A DNA stretch of 37,253 nt, from NCBI GenBank assembly GCA_024402595.1, contig JAKSTL010000020.1, positions 1 through 37,253 on the forward strand. The letters run 5' to 3'. Source of the DNA: Treponema sp. Lineage in GTDB: Bacteria; Spirochaetota; Spirochaetia; Treponematales; Treponemataceae. How positions within the stretch are numbered: the stretch's first letter is position 1; each line of letters starts with the position of its first letter. A program made the position numbers and the translations under genes. This document shows positions 1-7,498 of this stretch, piece after piece. Below the pieces are notes generated by a model, which had not been told where the DNA came from, made no database searches, and saw nothing but the letters and a program-made list of their open reading frames with translations.

Positions 1-2187
1 TACACTGTTACCTTGGATGTTTATTCGCCAAGCTGGGATGATTTTACTGATTATGAAAATCTAGCCAGTCTTGTTTTTACAAAAACAATTTCTCTGGACA
101 TAACAGCAGATATGACAGCTTTTGCATTAACTTTCGATTTGGAAAAAGTAGAAAATGCAATGGGATTGTTGAACATATACTATTATCTTGGAACTTCAAC
201 TTACGAAAATCTCACCGTTTTTTATAAGGTTTTCAAATCTTCTGATTATATGAGCGGAAATAGAAATGACACTCATGCCGTTATAGAATTTTCACTTTCT
301 GAACAAAATGATAAAGAAAATGATTATCTAACAACAAATTTTCCATTACCCGCTTTAGACGAAAGTTACATTATTACTGGAAATGTGCTTTATGAAGAAG
401 ATGGAACTTTACTTCCATTAAGAAAAACAGAAATTGTAAAGGTTTTGCCAGGAAAATTTGTGGATGTAAATTTCTATGATCCTTCTTATGGTCAGTCATC
501 AGAAGAAAAGATTTATTCGGTAAAATTGAATGTGGTTGGTCCAGATGGAAATCCTTTGGTCACAAAAGACACAACAGATAGTGATTGGAATACAAATATT
601 TGTAGAACTCAGTTGGAGGGATGCGATTTTGCATATTCTGAGGCAACTGTAGAAATTAAATCCGACAAAGAAAGTTTTATGGAATTACCAATTTTGGTAA
701 ATCAAACTCTTGAAGGCGAAACATATTATTTTTATGGATGGTATTTTGACAAAGAAGGTAAAATCCCAGCATTTAATACTTCATTTATTGCAGGCCAATG
801 TGGTGGAGATACAGACAGATTCTCTGAAGATTCAACTTACTTAGAATTATTTGGTGTAGATTTACACGGAAATGTTCCAATGCTTTATCCAAAATGGAAA
901 AAATCATATAAATTATACAGTGTCGGTGAAATTAACTGGGATGAAAGTACAAAAAAAGATGTTGTATATGTAAATGATGAAGGAACTAATGTAAAAAATA
1001 TCACTCTGGACGGAAAATATGTTTGGAAAGTAGAAGCTCCTGAAACAATGAATTATAAATTTGCAGGTTTTTACTACGATGAAGCTTTTACAATTCCATT
1101 AAATAGTGTAACAGAATTGAATTCTCGTAAAGGTTGTGATGTAACATATTATCTTGTAAATGAAGATTTTGATTTTGAAGGTGATGTTTATATTTACGCT
1201 AAATATTTGGATATATTTGGTATGTTTGAAAAACCTATTGATGCAGATACTGGTGAACTTGCTACAGCCTTATCGGAGCTTGTTTACTTTGGTGTATTCC
1301 CAAAATCTGTAGTACCAGAAAGCAGATTTACAGACTCAACTCCGCTTGTTATTGACGAAACTGATAAAAAAATTGTTGGTGCTTATACTTACTACAAAGG
1401 AAACGATGACAATTGGTATGTAAAGGCAGATGAAAATTCTTATGGTACTTCATCTACATATTCGGATGGTTCAATAGTACAAAAGGCTGACACAACATCT
1501 ACCCGCTATTTTAGGGCAGAACCAATTAGATGGAAGGTTTTGACTTTAGATTATAATGGAAGCAAAAAAGCTCTTCTTGTGGCAGAAAATGTTCTTACTG
1601 GAAACATTCCTTTTTATCAAGCCAGTACAAGCAGAACAATAGATGGAAGCACCATTTATGCAAACAACTATAAATACAGTACAATCCGTGCTTACTTAAA
1701 TGGAAAATATGAAACTGACGATACTCAGAGTCATGAATATGAAGATAACGGATTCTTACAGACAGCCTTTACAAGAGAAGCACAGAATTATATTGAAAAC
1801 ACATTAGTGGATAATTCTGCAGACTCAGCTAGATATGATGCTACTGTACTTAAAACTCATTCATGTGAAAATACAAATGATAAGATTTTCCTTTTAAGTA
1901 CAAGTGAAGTATTTAATACGACCTATGGTTTTGATGAATATGACAGTAGTTCTCTTCCAGAAAAACACCAATCCCGTCATCGTGTTTCAACAGACTTTGC
2001 CAAAGCAAATAATGTTATTGAAAATAGTAATCGCGGCACATGGTGGCTGCGTTCTCCTTATGGTTCAGCTTCTACTGCAAGTGAAACTGCCGCTCGCACT
2101 ATAACTTATCAGGGTGCGAATGGAAACGGTTCAGCCAACCTAATTAACTATGGTGTTGTGCCAGCATTAACTATTTCACTTCAGTAA
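1..2187 (+). CDS. Large surface-type protein with Flg_new/InlB-like repeats and DUF6273-type C-terminus (5' end missing)
   Basis: The reading frame is open from the first base, so the gene begins upstream; 728 residues are visible. Two repeats of the InlB B-repeat/Flg_new (Listeria-Bacteroides repeat) style can be seen. One runs from FYGWYFDKEGKIPAF to LYPKW and the next from YKFAGFYYDEAFTIP to YIYAKY. The last roughly 290 residues resemble DUF6273, with a motif of the form TWWLRSPYG and the ending GVVPALTISL. Such proteins are usually exported and act at the cell surface, often as adhesins or in carbohydrate contact, but no specific ligand can be read here. The signal peptide would lie outside the window. 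The stop is followed at once by a repeat cluster and no clear terminator is seen. Family assignment is fairly sure; function is not. Confidence 0.8.
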   Translation, partial: YTVTLDVYSPSWDDFTDYENLASLVFTKTISLDITADMTAFALTFDLEKVENAMGLLNIYYYLGTSTYENLTVFYKVFKSSDYMSGNRNDTHAVIEFSLSEQNDKENDYLTTNFPLPALDESYIITGNVLYEEDGTLLPLRKTEIVKVLPGKFVDVNFYDPSYGQSSEEKIYSVKLNVVGPDGNPLVTKDTTDSDWNTNICRTQLEGCDFAYSEATVEIKSDKESFMELPILVNQTLEGETYYFYGWYFDKEGKIPAFNTSFIAGQCGGDTDRFSEDSTYLELFGVDLHGNVPMLYPKWKKSYKLYSVGEINWDESTKKDVVYVNDEGTNVKNITLDGKYVWKVEAPETMNYKFAGFYYDEAFTIPLNSVTELNSRKGCDVTYYLVNEDFDFEGDVYIYAKYLDIFGMFEKPIDADTGELATALSELVYFGVFPKSVVPESRFTDSTPLVIDETDKKIVGAYTYYKGNDDNWYVKADENSYGTSSTYSDGSIVQKADTTSTRYFRAEPIRWKVLTLDYNGSKKALLVAENVLTGNIPFYQASTSRTIDGSTIYANNYKYSTIRAYLNGKYETDDTQSHEYEDNGFLQTAFTREAQNYIENTLVDNSADSARYDATVLKTHSCENTNDKIFLLSTSEVFNTTYGFDEYDSSSLPEKHQSRHRVSTDFAKANNVIENSNRGTWWLRSPYGSASTASETAARTITYQGANGNGSANLINYGVVPALTISLQ

Positions 2188-2190
2188 AAC

Positions 2191-2406
2191 TGTCATCCCG
2201 AATGAAGAACTGTCATCCCGAACTTGATTCGGGATCTCACCACCAAAAAAACATGTTTTACCGTGGGATGCTGAAATAAATTCAGCATGACGGATGGGTT
2301 TATCCCAAACGCATTTTGTCATCCCGAACGGATGGTTGTCATCCCAAAATGCATGTTGTCACCCCAAACGGATGGTTGTCATCCCGAACTTGATTAGGGA
2401 TCTCAC
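2191..2406. repeat. Dispersed palindromic repeat cluster 1 (GTCATCCCGAAC family)
   Basis: Copies of GTCATCCCGAAC-like sequence start at 2192, 2212, 2318, 2338, 2358 and 2378. Neighbouring copies are exactly 20 bp apart. The full unit at 2212-2240 contains the hairpin ATCCCGAA/TTCGGGAT. An inverted, diverged partner lies at 2263-2291 and contains ATGCTGAA/TTCAGCAT when read on the minus strand. The cluster fills the space between two converging genes and ends 11 bp from the protease stop codon. Confidence 0.85.
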
Positions 2407-2416
2407 GGAAAATACT

Positions 2417-3484
2417 TTAGTGCTGGCTTTTTTGGAAGCCCCATTTTTGAACTTCTGCAGATTTCTGTGTTAATCCTACATAATAGGCATCAAGTTCAGT
2501 AAAATTATTTGTAACTGAATCGTAGTGGGCTTTGCCAGTTTTGCTGTCGTAGCAAGTGTACATAATATCGTTGGATTTATTGTCTTTACACCATTTTACA
2601 TATTCTTTTGTAATGCCGTAGTTATCTCCATAAGGATCATCCATATACAAATCTGGAGCACCAAAAGTGTGAAGGATTTCGTGGGCATAAGCAGCAGGTG
2701 GCTCTTCTGAACCAGAAGCATTAACATACATATAACAAATCTCAAAAGGGAACATAATGCCTTCATACCAGTTTGTTGTACAAGAAGTTACAGTGTTAGT
2801 CATTGGTGTATTTACCAATACCATAAAAATCATATTGTCGGCATTGTATTTTGTTTTTAATGAAGCATAATCAATATTTTCTATGATAAAGTTGCAGGTA
2901 GCATTATCCATTCCGTCTTTTGTAAGGTCTGTTTTAATTTTTCCTGTATAATATAAGTCGGAGTTTTTCTTCCAGTCATAAATGAAGTGGTTGTCTGAGC
3001 CATATTTTTTAGCACTAGTGGTAAGCCAGTCAACGGCAATTCCAACATATTCCAGGCTATTATCTTTTGTGCTCTGTTTTGCTTTTGCCCAACTGGTTTT
3101 AGTATCATCGGCAAAAATAGAAATAATTACTGTTGTTCCTTGTAATTTATCAGCAGAACCTAAAGACGAGAAAATATCATCGTTGGATTTTGAATTGTTT
3201 TTGCTGTTCTGGCTATAATCTGAATTATATTTATTTTTAGGTTTTTTTGATGTGTAAGAATCGGTGTTTTCGTAGTCATCGTAATCGTCATAATCATCGT
3301 AATCATTATAATCGTCGTAGTCATCGTAATCATCATAATCATCGTAATCATCATAGTCATCGTATTCATCTTCATAACCGTAGTCATCATCATCGTACGA
3401 AGAATCAAAAAAGAAAAAGTAAGCGGCTAAGGCAACTGCAACAACGAGAACAATGGCAATCACTAATTTAATAATTTTTTTCAT
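2417..3484 (-). CDS. Membrane-anchored metzincin-like zinc metalloprotease with Asp/Tyr-rich stalk
   Basis: This 355-residue protein starts with a basic N-terminus and a hydrophobic segment at about residues 5-26, probably an uncleaved anchor or signal peptide. A strongly acidic DDY repeat covers about residues 30-72, followed by a Lys/Asn/Ser-rich linker. The C-terminal domain has the zinc motif H268-E269-x-x-H272-x-x-G275-x-x-D278, in HEILHTFGAPD. A likely Met-turn follows at M308 in DIMYT. This pattern, with Asp as third ligand, is known from some metzincins such as snapalysin. It is probably an extracytoplasmic protease held off the membrane by the acidic stalk. AGGAG lies 7 nt upstream of the ATG. 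Repeat clusters lie on both sides of the gene. The substrate is unknown. Confidence 0.75.
   Translation of the reverse strand: MKKIIKLVIAIVLVVAVALAAYFFFFDSSYDDDDYGYEDEYDDYDDYDDYDDYDDYDDYNDYDDYDDYDDYENTDSYTSKKPKNKYNSDYSQNSKNNSKSNDDIFSSLGSADKLQGTTVIISIFADDTKTSWAKAKQSTKDNSLEYVGIAVDWLTTSAKKYGSDNHFIYDWKKNSDLYYTGKIKTDLTKDGMDNATCNFIIENIDYASLKTKYNADNMIFMVLVNTPMTNTVTSCTTNWYEGIMFPFEICYMYVNASGSEEPPAAYAHEILHTFGAPDLYMDDPYGDNYGITKEYVKWCKDNKSNDIMYTCYDSKTGKAHYDSVTNNFTELDAYYVGLTQKSAEVQKWGFQKSQH
3269..3364 (-). repeat. Coding 9-bp tandem repeat encoding (DDY)n
   Basis: Imperfect 9-bp units built from GAT/GAC and TAT/TAC codons encode about ten consecutive Asp-Asp-Tyr triplets, one of them changed to Asn-Asp-Tyr. 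Gain or loss of units would keep the frame and change only stalk length. Confidence 0.8.
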
Positions 3485-3623
3485 AAATAAACTCCTAACA
3501 TTTTTTCTTTCATTTTATAATAGATAAGGCGATAGTTACAAGTAATTGTCATTCATAATATTTTTTTATAAAATAGTATAATTAAAGTTATTTAGTATGA
3601 TTAAATACTGACTTTTGATTGTT

Positions 3624-3794
3624 GTCATCCCGAACTTATGACTGTCATCCCAAACTTATGACTGTCATCCCGAACTTGATTCGAGATCTCACAATAAATT
3701 AAATGGGATGCTGAAACAAGTTCAGCATGACAAAATTTTTGAAACAAGTTTTGCATGATGATATTGTTATATTCTGAAACAAGTTCAGCATGAC
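3624..3794. repeat. Dispersed palindromic repeat cluster 2 in the 373-bp gap before thrA
   Basis: The gap 3485-3857 holds no gene. It contains GTCATCC copies at 3624, 3644 and 3664, again exactly 20 bp apart. The last is the full unit (3664-3692). An inverted CTGAAACAAGTTCAGCATGAC-type unit follows at 3705-3731, then a degraded copy near 3739-3760 and a further one at 3774-3794. The order, direct units then inverted units, is the same as in cluster 1. Confidence 0.85.
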
Positions 3795-3857
3795 ATAAAA
3801 ATCAAAATGCTCGCTCGGAATATCGGGGAAATTGCAGTATTTAGTTGAGGTGGTTTT

Positions 3858-6359
3858 ATGATTACTTTAAAATTTGGCGGAACTTCCATGGCAAATGCCC
3901 GCCGTATTTTGGCTTCTTCGGAAATTATTATTGGCCGAGCTAAAGAAGATCGTATTAGTGTTGTTGTTAGTGCCTGTGCTGGCGTTTCTAACAATCTTCA
4001 ATCTGCTATTGATGCAACTACCTCTGGTATTTCCGGGGCAAACTATGTAACGGATTTACGCAATACTCATAACGAAATTTGTCTTGAACTTCAGTCTAAG
4101 CTTCCAGGCTTTGATGCTGAAAAAGTAATGGCAAAAATTGAACCTAATTTTGTTGAATTGGAAAAATTACTTGCCGGTTGTGTTTCATTCGGCGAGTGTC
4201 CAGATACAGTTCATTGTAGAATTATGGGAATGGGAGAATTACTTTCAGCTCCAATTATGGAAGCCGTTCTTCTTGCTAAAAAACAGAGTGTAATTTTCCT
4301 TGATTCACGCAAATTTGTTTTCACAACAGGAAATCAGAAAGAAGGTGAAGCTGATTATGCAAAATGTAATGAAGCTTGTGCTCCTTTCCGTGATGGTGCA
4401 AGTCCTGCTCAGACAAGAATTCTTTTGTTCCCAGGTTTCGTTTGTACTTGGAGTGGTGGAGTAGGTACAAAACCTGTTATGGGCCTTTTGGGACGTAACG
4501 GTTCTGACTTTAGTGCCGCAATTATTGGGGCTTCATTGCGTGTTAAACGTGTTGAATTCTGGACTGATGTTGACGGTGTTTACACAGCTGATCCTCGCAT
4601 TGTAAAAGATGCAATTCTTGTTGATGATATGTCTTATGAAGAATCAATGGAACTTTCATTCTTTGGTTCAAAAGTTCTTCATCCAAAAACAATCGCTCCA
4701 CTTCAGGCAAAAGGCATTGAAGCCTGGAGTTTGAATTCTCACAATCCTTCTGCTCGCGGTACACGCATTGGTCAGGGACCATTCCAGTCACGCGGCAAAT
4801 CATCAATTTGTGGTGTTTCTTCTTTGAAGCACGTTGCAATGATTTCAGTTGGTGGTTCATTGATGCGTGGTCGTACTGGTATGGCAAGTAAAATCTTCTC
4901 TGCTGTATCAAGTGCTGGAACTTCTATCCTTTTGATTACACAGTCTTCTTCTGAATATACAATTTCTTTCTGTGTTCGTGATGAAGAAGCTGATAAAGTA
5001 AAGATTGCTCTTGAACGCAAGTTTGAACTTGAAATCCGCGAAAAATTAATTGATGAAGTTGATGTTAGAAAAGATTGTGCCATTGTTTCTGTTGTAGGTG
5101 ACGGAATGATTGCAAACCGTGGTGTTGCAGGAAAATTCTTGAACGCTCTTTCTTCTCAGGATATTAATATTCTTGCCATTGCTCAGGGTAGCTCAGAACG
5201 CTGTATTTCTGCTGTTATTACTGGAGAATATGCTGATACTGCAGTAAAAGCTGTTCATCAGTTCTTCTTCCACACAGCTCAGACTATTGAAGTATTTGCA
5301 TTCGGTGCTGGAACAATTGGTGGAACAATGATTGATCAGATTCGTGATCAGAGAGAAAAGCTTCTTAAAGAAAATGTTGATATTAAAGTTTTGTGTATTA
5401 CAACAATTGACGGTATGCTTTTGAACGAAGACGGAATCGATTTGACAAACTGGCGTGATCAGATGAAAAAGCCTGATTATCCATTTGGACCAAACAATGT
5501 TGACGACATCATTAAATTTGTAAAAGAAAAGAAACCTTTAAATCCTGTATTTGTTGATTGTACCGCTTCTTATGATTTACCAGAACGCTATTTGGACATT
5601 ATCAATGCAGGTATGTCAATTGCAACTCCAAATAAACGCGCCAACTCAATGAATATTGAATTCTACCGTGAATTGCGTCGTACAGCTAACAAAATGAACC
5701 GCCGCTTCTTGTATGAAACAAATGTTGGTGCTGGCCTTCCAATTATTGATACTTTGCAGAATCTTTATAAATCTGGTGATAAACTTGAAAGCTTTAACGG
5801 AATTATGTCAGGTTCACTTTCTTACATCTTTGGTAAATTGGATGAAGGTGTTCCATTCAGTAAGGCTGTTTTGGAAGCTAAAGAACTTCGTTACACAGAA
5901 CCTGATCCACGTGATGATTTGAACGGTATGGATGTTGCCCGCAAAGGTTTGATTATTGCCCGTGAATCTGGATATGACATTGAACTTTCTGATATTGAAA
6001 TGTTCAAAGTATTCCCAGAAGATTTTGATTCATCTGGAACTGTTGAGGAATTCCTTGCAAAACTTCCACAGGTTGATGAATATTTTGCAAAGAAGATTCT
6101 TGATTTGAAAAAAGAAGGCAAAGTTTTGCGAATGGGTGCCACAATTAAAGACGGAAAGGTTTCTGTTGGTATGATGGAAGTTGATCAGGCAAATCCTTTG
6201 TACACTGTAAAGGGGGGTGAAAACGCATTTGTATTCTACACAGAACGCTATCAGCCAATTCCTTTAACTGTTCGTGGTTACGGTGCAGGTGCTGGTGTTA
6301 CAGCTGCAGGTGTATTTGGTGATATTTTAAGAACTGTTTCATTCAATCCTGGAGAATAA
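3858..6359 (+). CDS. thrA: Bifunctional aspartate kinase / homoserine dehydrogenase
   Basis: This 833-residue fusion catalyses the first and third steps of the aspartate pathway to threonine and methionine: phosphorylation of aspartate and NAD(P)H-dependent reduction of aspartate semialdehyde to homoserine. The kinase domain starts with K5-F-G-G-T-S. A pair of ACT regulatory domains follows at about residues 315-470. The dehydrogenase Rossmann motif FGAGTIGG begins at residue 482, with later conserved NGIMSGSLSYIF (from about 647) and YTEPDPRDDLNGMDVARK. Length matches E. coli ThrA (820). A GAGGTGG ribosome site lies just before the ATG. It is followed after 12 bp by ilvN, probably in one operon. 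The ACT domains suggest allosteric control by an end-product amino acid. Confidence 0.96.
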   Translation: MITLKFGGTSMANARRILASSEIIIGRAKEDRISVVVSACAGVSNNLQSAIDATTSGISGANYVTDLRNTHNEICLELQSKLPGFDAEKVMAKIEPNFVELEKLLAGCVSFGECPDTVHCRIMGMGELLSAPIMEAVLLAKKQSVIFLDSRKFVFTTGNQKEGEADYAKCNEACAPFRDGASPAQTRILLFPGFVCTWSGGVGTKPVMGLLGRNGSDFSAAIIGASLRVKRVEFWTDVDGVYTADPRIVKDAILVDDMSYEESMELSFFGSKVLHPKTIAPLQAKGIEAWSLNSHNPSARGTRIGQGPFQSRGKSSICGVSSLKHVAMISVGGSLMRGRTGMASKIFSAVSSAGTSILLITQSSSEYTISFCVRDEEADKVKIALERKFELEIREKLIDEVDVRKDCAIVSVVGDGMIANRGVAGKFLNALSSQDINILAIAQGSSERCISAVITGEYADTAVKAVHQFFFHTAQTIEVFAFGAGTIGGTMIDQIRDQREKLLKENVDIKVLCITTIDGMLLNEDGIDLTNWRDQMKKPDYPFGPNNVDDIIKFVKEKKPLNPVFVDCTASYDLPERYLDIINAGMSIATPNKRANSMNIEFYRELRRTANKMNRRFLYETNVGAGLPIIDTLQNLYKSGDKLESFNGIMSGSLSYIFGKLDEGVPFSKAVLEAKELRYTEPDPRDDLNGMDVARKGLIIARESGYDIELSDIEMFKVFPEDFDSSGTVEEFLAKLPQVDEYFAKKILDLKKEGKVLRMGATIKDGKVSVGMMEVDQANPLYTVKGGENAFVFYTERYQPIPLTVRGYGAGAGVTAAGVFGDILRTVSFNPGE

Positions 6360-6371
6360 TGGGAGAAAACT

Positions 6372-6866
6372 ATGGAAAAATTTGTATTAAGTGTTTTGGT
6401 AGAAAATCATGCAGGCGTTTTGAGCCGCGTTTCTGGATTGTTTAGTCGTCGAGGATATAATATTGATTCTTTGACAGTTTGTGAAACAGGAAATCCAAAT
6501 CAATCACGAATGACCATCGTTGTAAAAGGCGATGAATACATTCTTGAACAGATTCAAAAACAACTGGCAAAACTTGTAGAAGTTATTTCAATTAAAAAGT
6601 GCGAAAAAGCTACATCTTGTCAGCGAGAAATGGCTTTAATAAAAGTTCGTGCAGAAGGTACAAACCGTGGAATCATTATAGAAACCTGTGATATTTTCCG
6701 TGCCCATATTGTAGATGTGGGAACAGAATCTTTGGTAGTAGAAGCCACTGGTAGCGAAGACAAAATTGAAAGTCTTATTCGTCTTCTTGAACCTTATGGT
6801 ATTCTTGAATATGTAAAGACAGGTTTAACAGCAATGGACCGTGGTTCAGAAATTATGAGTGTGTAA
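6372..6866 (+). CDS. ilvN: Acetolactate synthase small (regulatory) subunit
   Basis: This 164-residue protein is of usual length for IlvN/IlvH. The N-terminal ACT domain is clear: LVENHAGVLSRVSGLFSRRG, then YNIDSLTV. A C-terminal ALS small-subunit domain follows. It would bind the catalytic subunit IlvB and give it feedback sensitivity, in branched-chain amino acid synthesis in the cytoplasm. GGGAGAAA lies just upstream of the ATG, 12 bp after the thrA stop, so the two are likely cotranscribed. No ilvB lies beside it in this window, which is unusual because the two subunits are often adjacent. Confidence 0.93.
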   Translation: MEKFVLSVLVENHAGVLSRVSGLFSRRGYNIDSLTVCETGNPNQSRMTIVVKGDEYILEQIQKQLAKLVEVISIKKCEKATSCQREMALIKVRAEGTNRGIIIETCDIFRAHIVDVGTESLVVEATGSEDKIESLIRLLEPYGILEYVKTGLTAMDRGSEIMSV

Positions 6867-6872
6867 GCACAT

Positions 6873-7430
6873 TCATTTAATTTTTTTCCAGACAAAGGAA
6901 GTCAAGCCAGTGGTGATTTTATCTATTTGCTCCTGATTTGCAAGTCTGAAAATCTTAAGCTGCATTGGAAAAAGCTCCGATGCAGCATTTTTTTTATCTA
7001 AAAGATTTTGTAATTCAAGTTTTTGTTCTTCCGTAAATGCATTGTTTTTTAAAATGGTTTTAATTAAAGGAAAAAATGAGAAGTATGTGCAAAAAGAATT
7101 ATGATTTTCGTTAAAGGCTTCAATTTTAAGGGGCAGCAAAATAGATGTAAAATCTTTTGAAAATACAGGTGCTTCAATTTGAAGGGCTTTAATTTTTCCT
7201 GCCAGTTTTTTTAATTCATCGTTAGAAAAGTCTGTGGCAGAAAAATCGGAAGAAATATCCTTTTGCAAAAAATCTGAATCCGCTAAAAAATCCGAAGAAA
7301 CTGGAAGAAAAAAAGGAATATTTCTGTAAAAAATAAAATCCGAAAAGTTTTTAGAAAAATCAGAAATCAGTTTTTTACAAAAATCAATAATTTTTCCTTC
7401 TTCTGTAGAATGAACCGCAATTACTAGCAT
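6873..7430 (-). CDS. Uncharacterised 185-residue protein
   Basis: I do not recognise a family. The protein is rich in Phe, Lys, Ser and Asp, with a run of SDF/TDF triplets at about residues 44-72. It has no signal peptide or clear membrane segment. The N-terminus (MLVIAVHSTEEGK) looks like the first strand of an alpha/beta fold, so it is probably cytoplasmic. It converges with ilvN (6 bp between stops) and diverges from the next membrane protein. It has no Shine-Dalgarno sequence; TATACT lies exactly 6 nt before the ATG. Confidence 0.6.
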   Translation of the reverse strand: MLVIAVHSTEEGKIIDFCKKLISDFSKNFSDFIFYRNIPFFLPVSSDFLADSDFLQKDISSDFSATDFSNDELKKLAGKIKALQIEAPVFSKDFTSILLPLKIEAFNENHNSFCTYFSFFPLIKTILKNNAFTEEQKLELQNLLDKKNAASELFPMQLKIFRLANQEQIDKITTGLTSFVWKKIK

Positions 7431-7436
7431 TTTTTT

Positions 7437-7442
7437 AGTATA
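7437..7442 (-). promoter_or_regulatory. -10 box placed for a leaderless transcript of the 185-residue gene
   Basis: On the minus strand TATACT is followed by AAAAAA and then the ATG at 7430, which places the expected transcription start at or next to the start codon. The same bases read as TATAAT on the plus strand at 7439-7444, so this may be a divergent promoter pair. No convincing -35 box is visible. Confidence 0.4.
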
Positions 7443-7498
7443 ATCTTTTTAATAAAAATGATACAGTATTTATAAAGATTCACCTTTTGATGGTAGTT

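Noticed and set aside
2191..2406. Possible CRISPR array from regularly spaced short repeats
   Set aside because: The 20-bp period leaves no room for unique spacers, the units are palindromic and diverged, and no cas genes are present.
3247..3471. His/Arg-rich reading frame opposite the DDY repeats
   Set aside because: It is the antisense reading of the repetitive Asp/Tyr codons, with no ribosome site or independent support.
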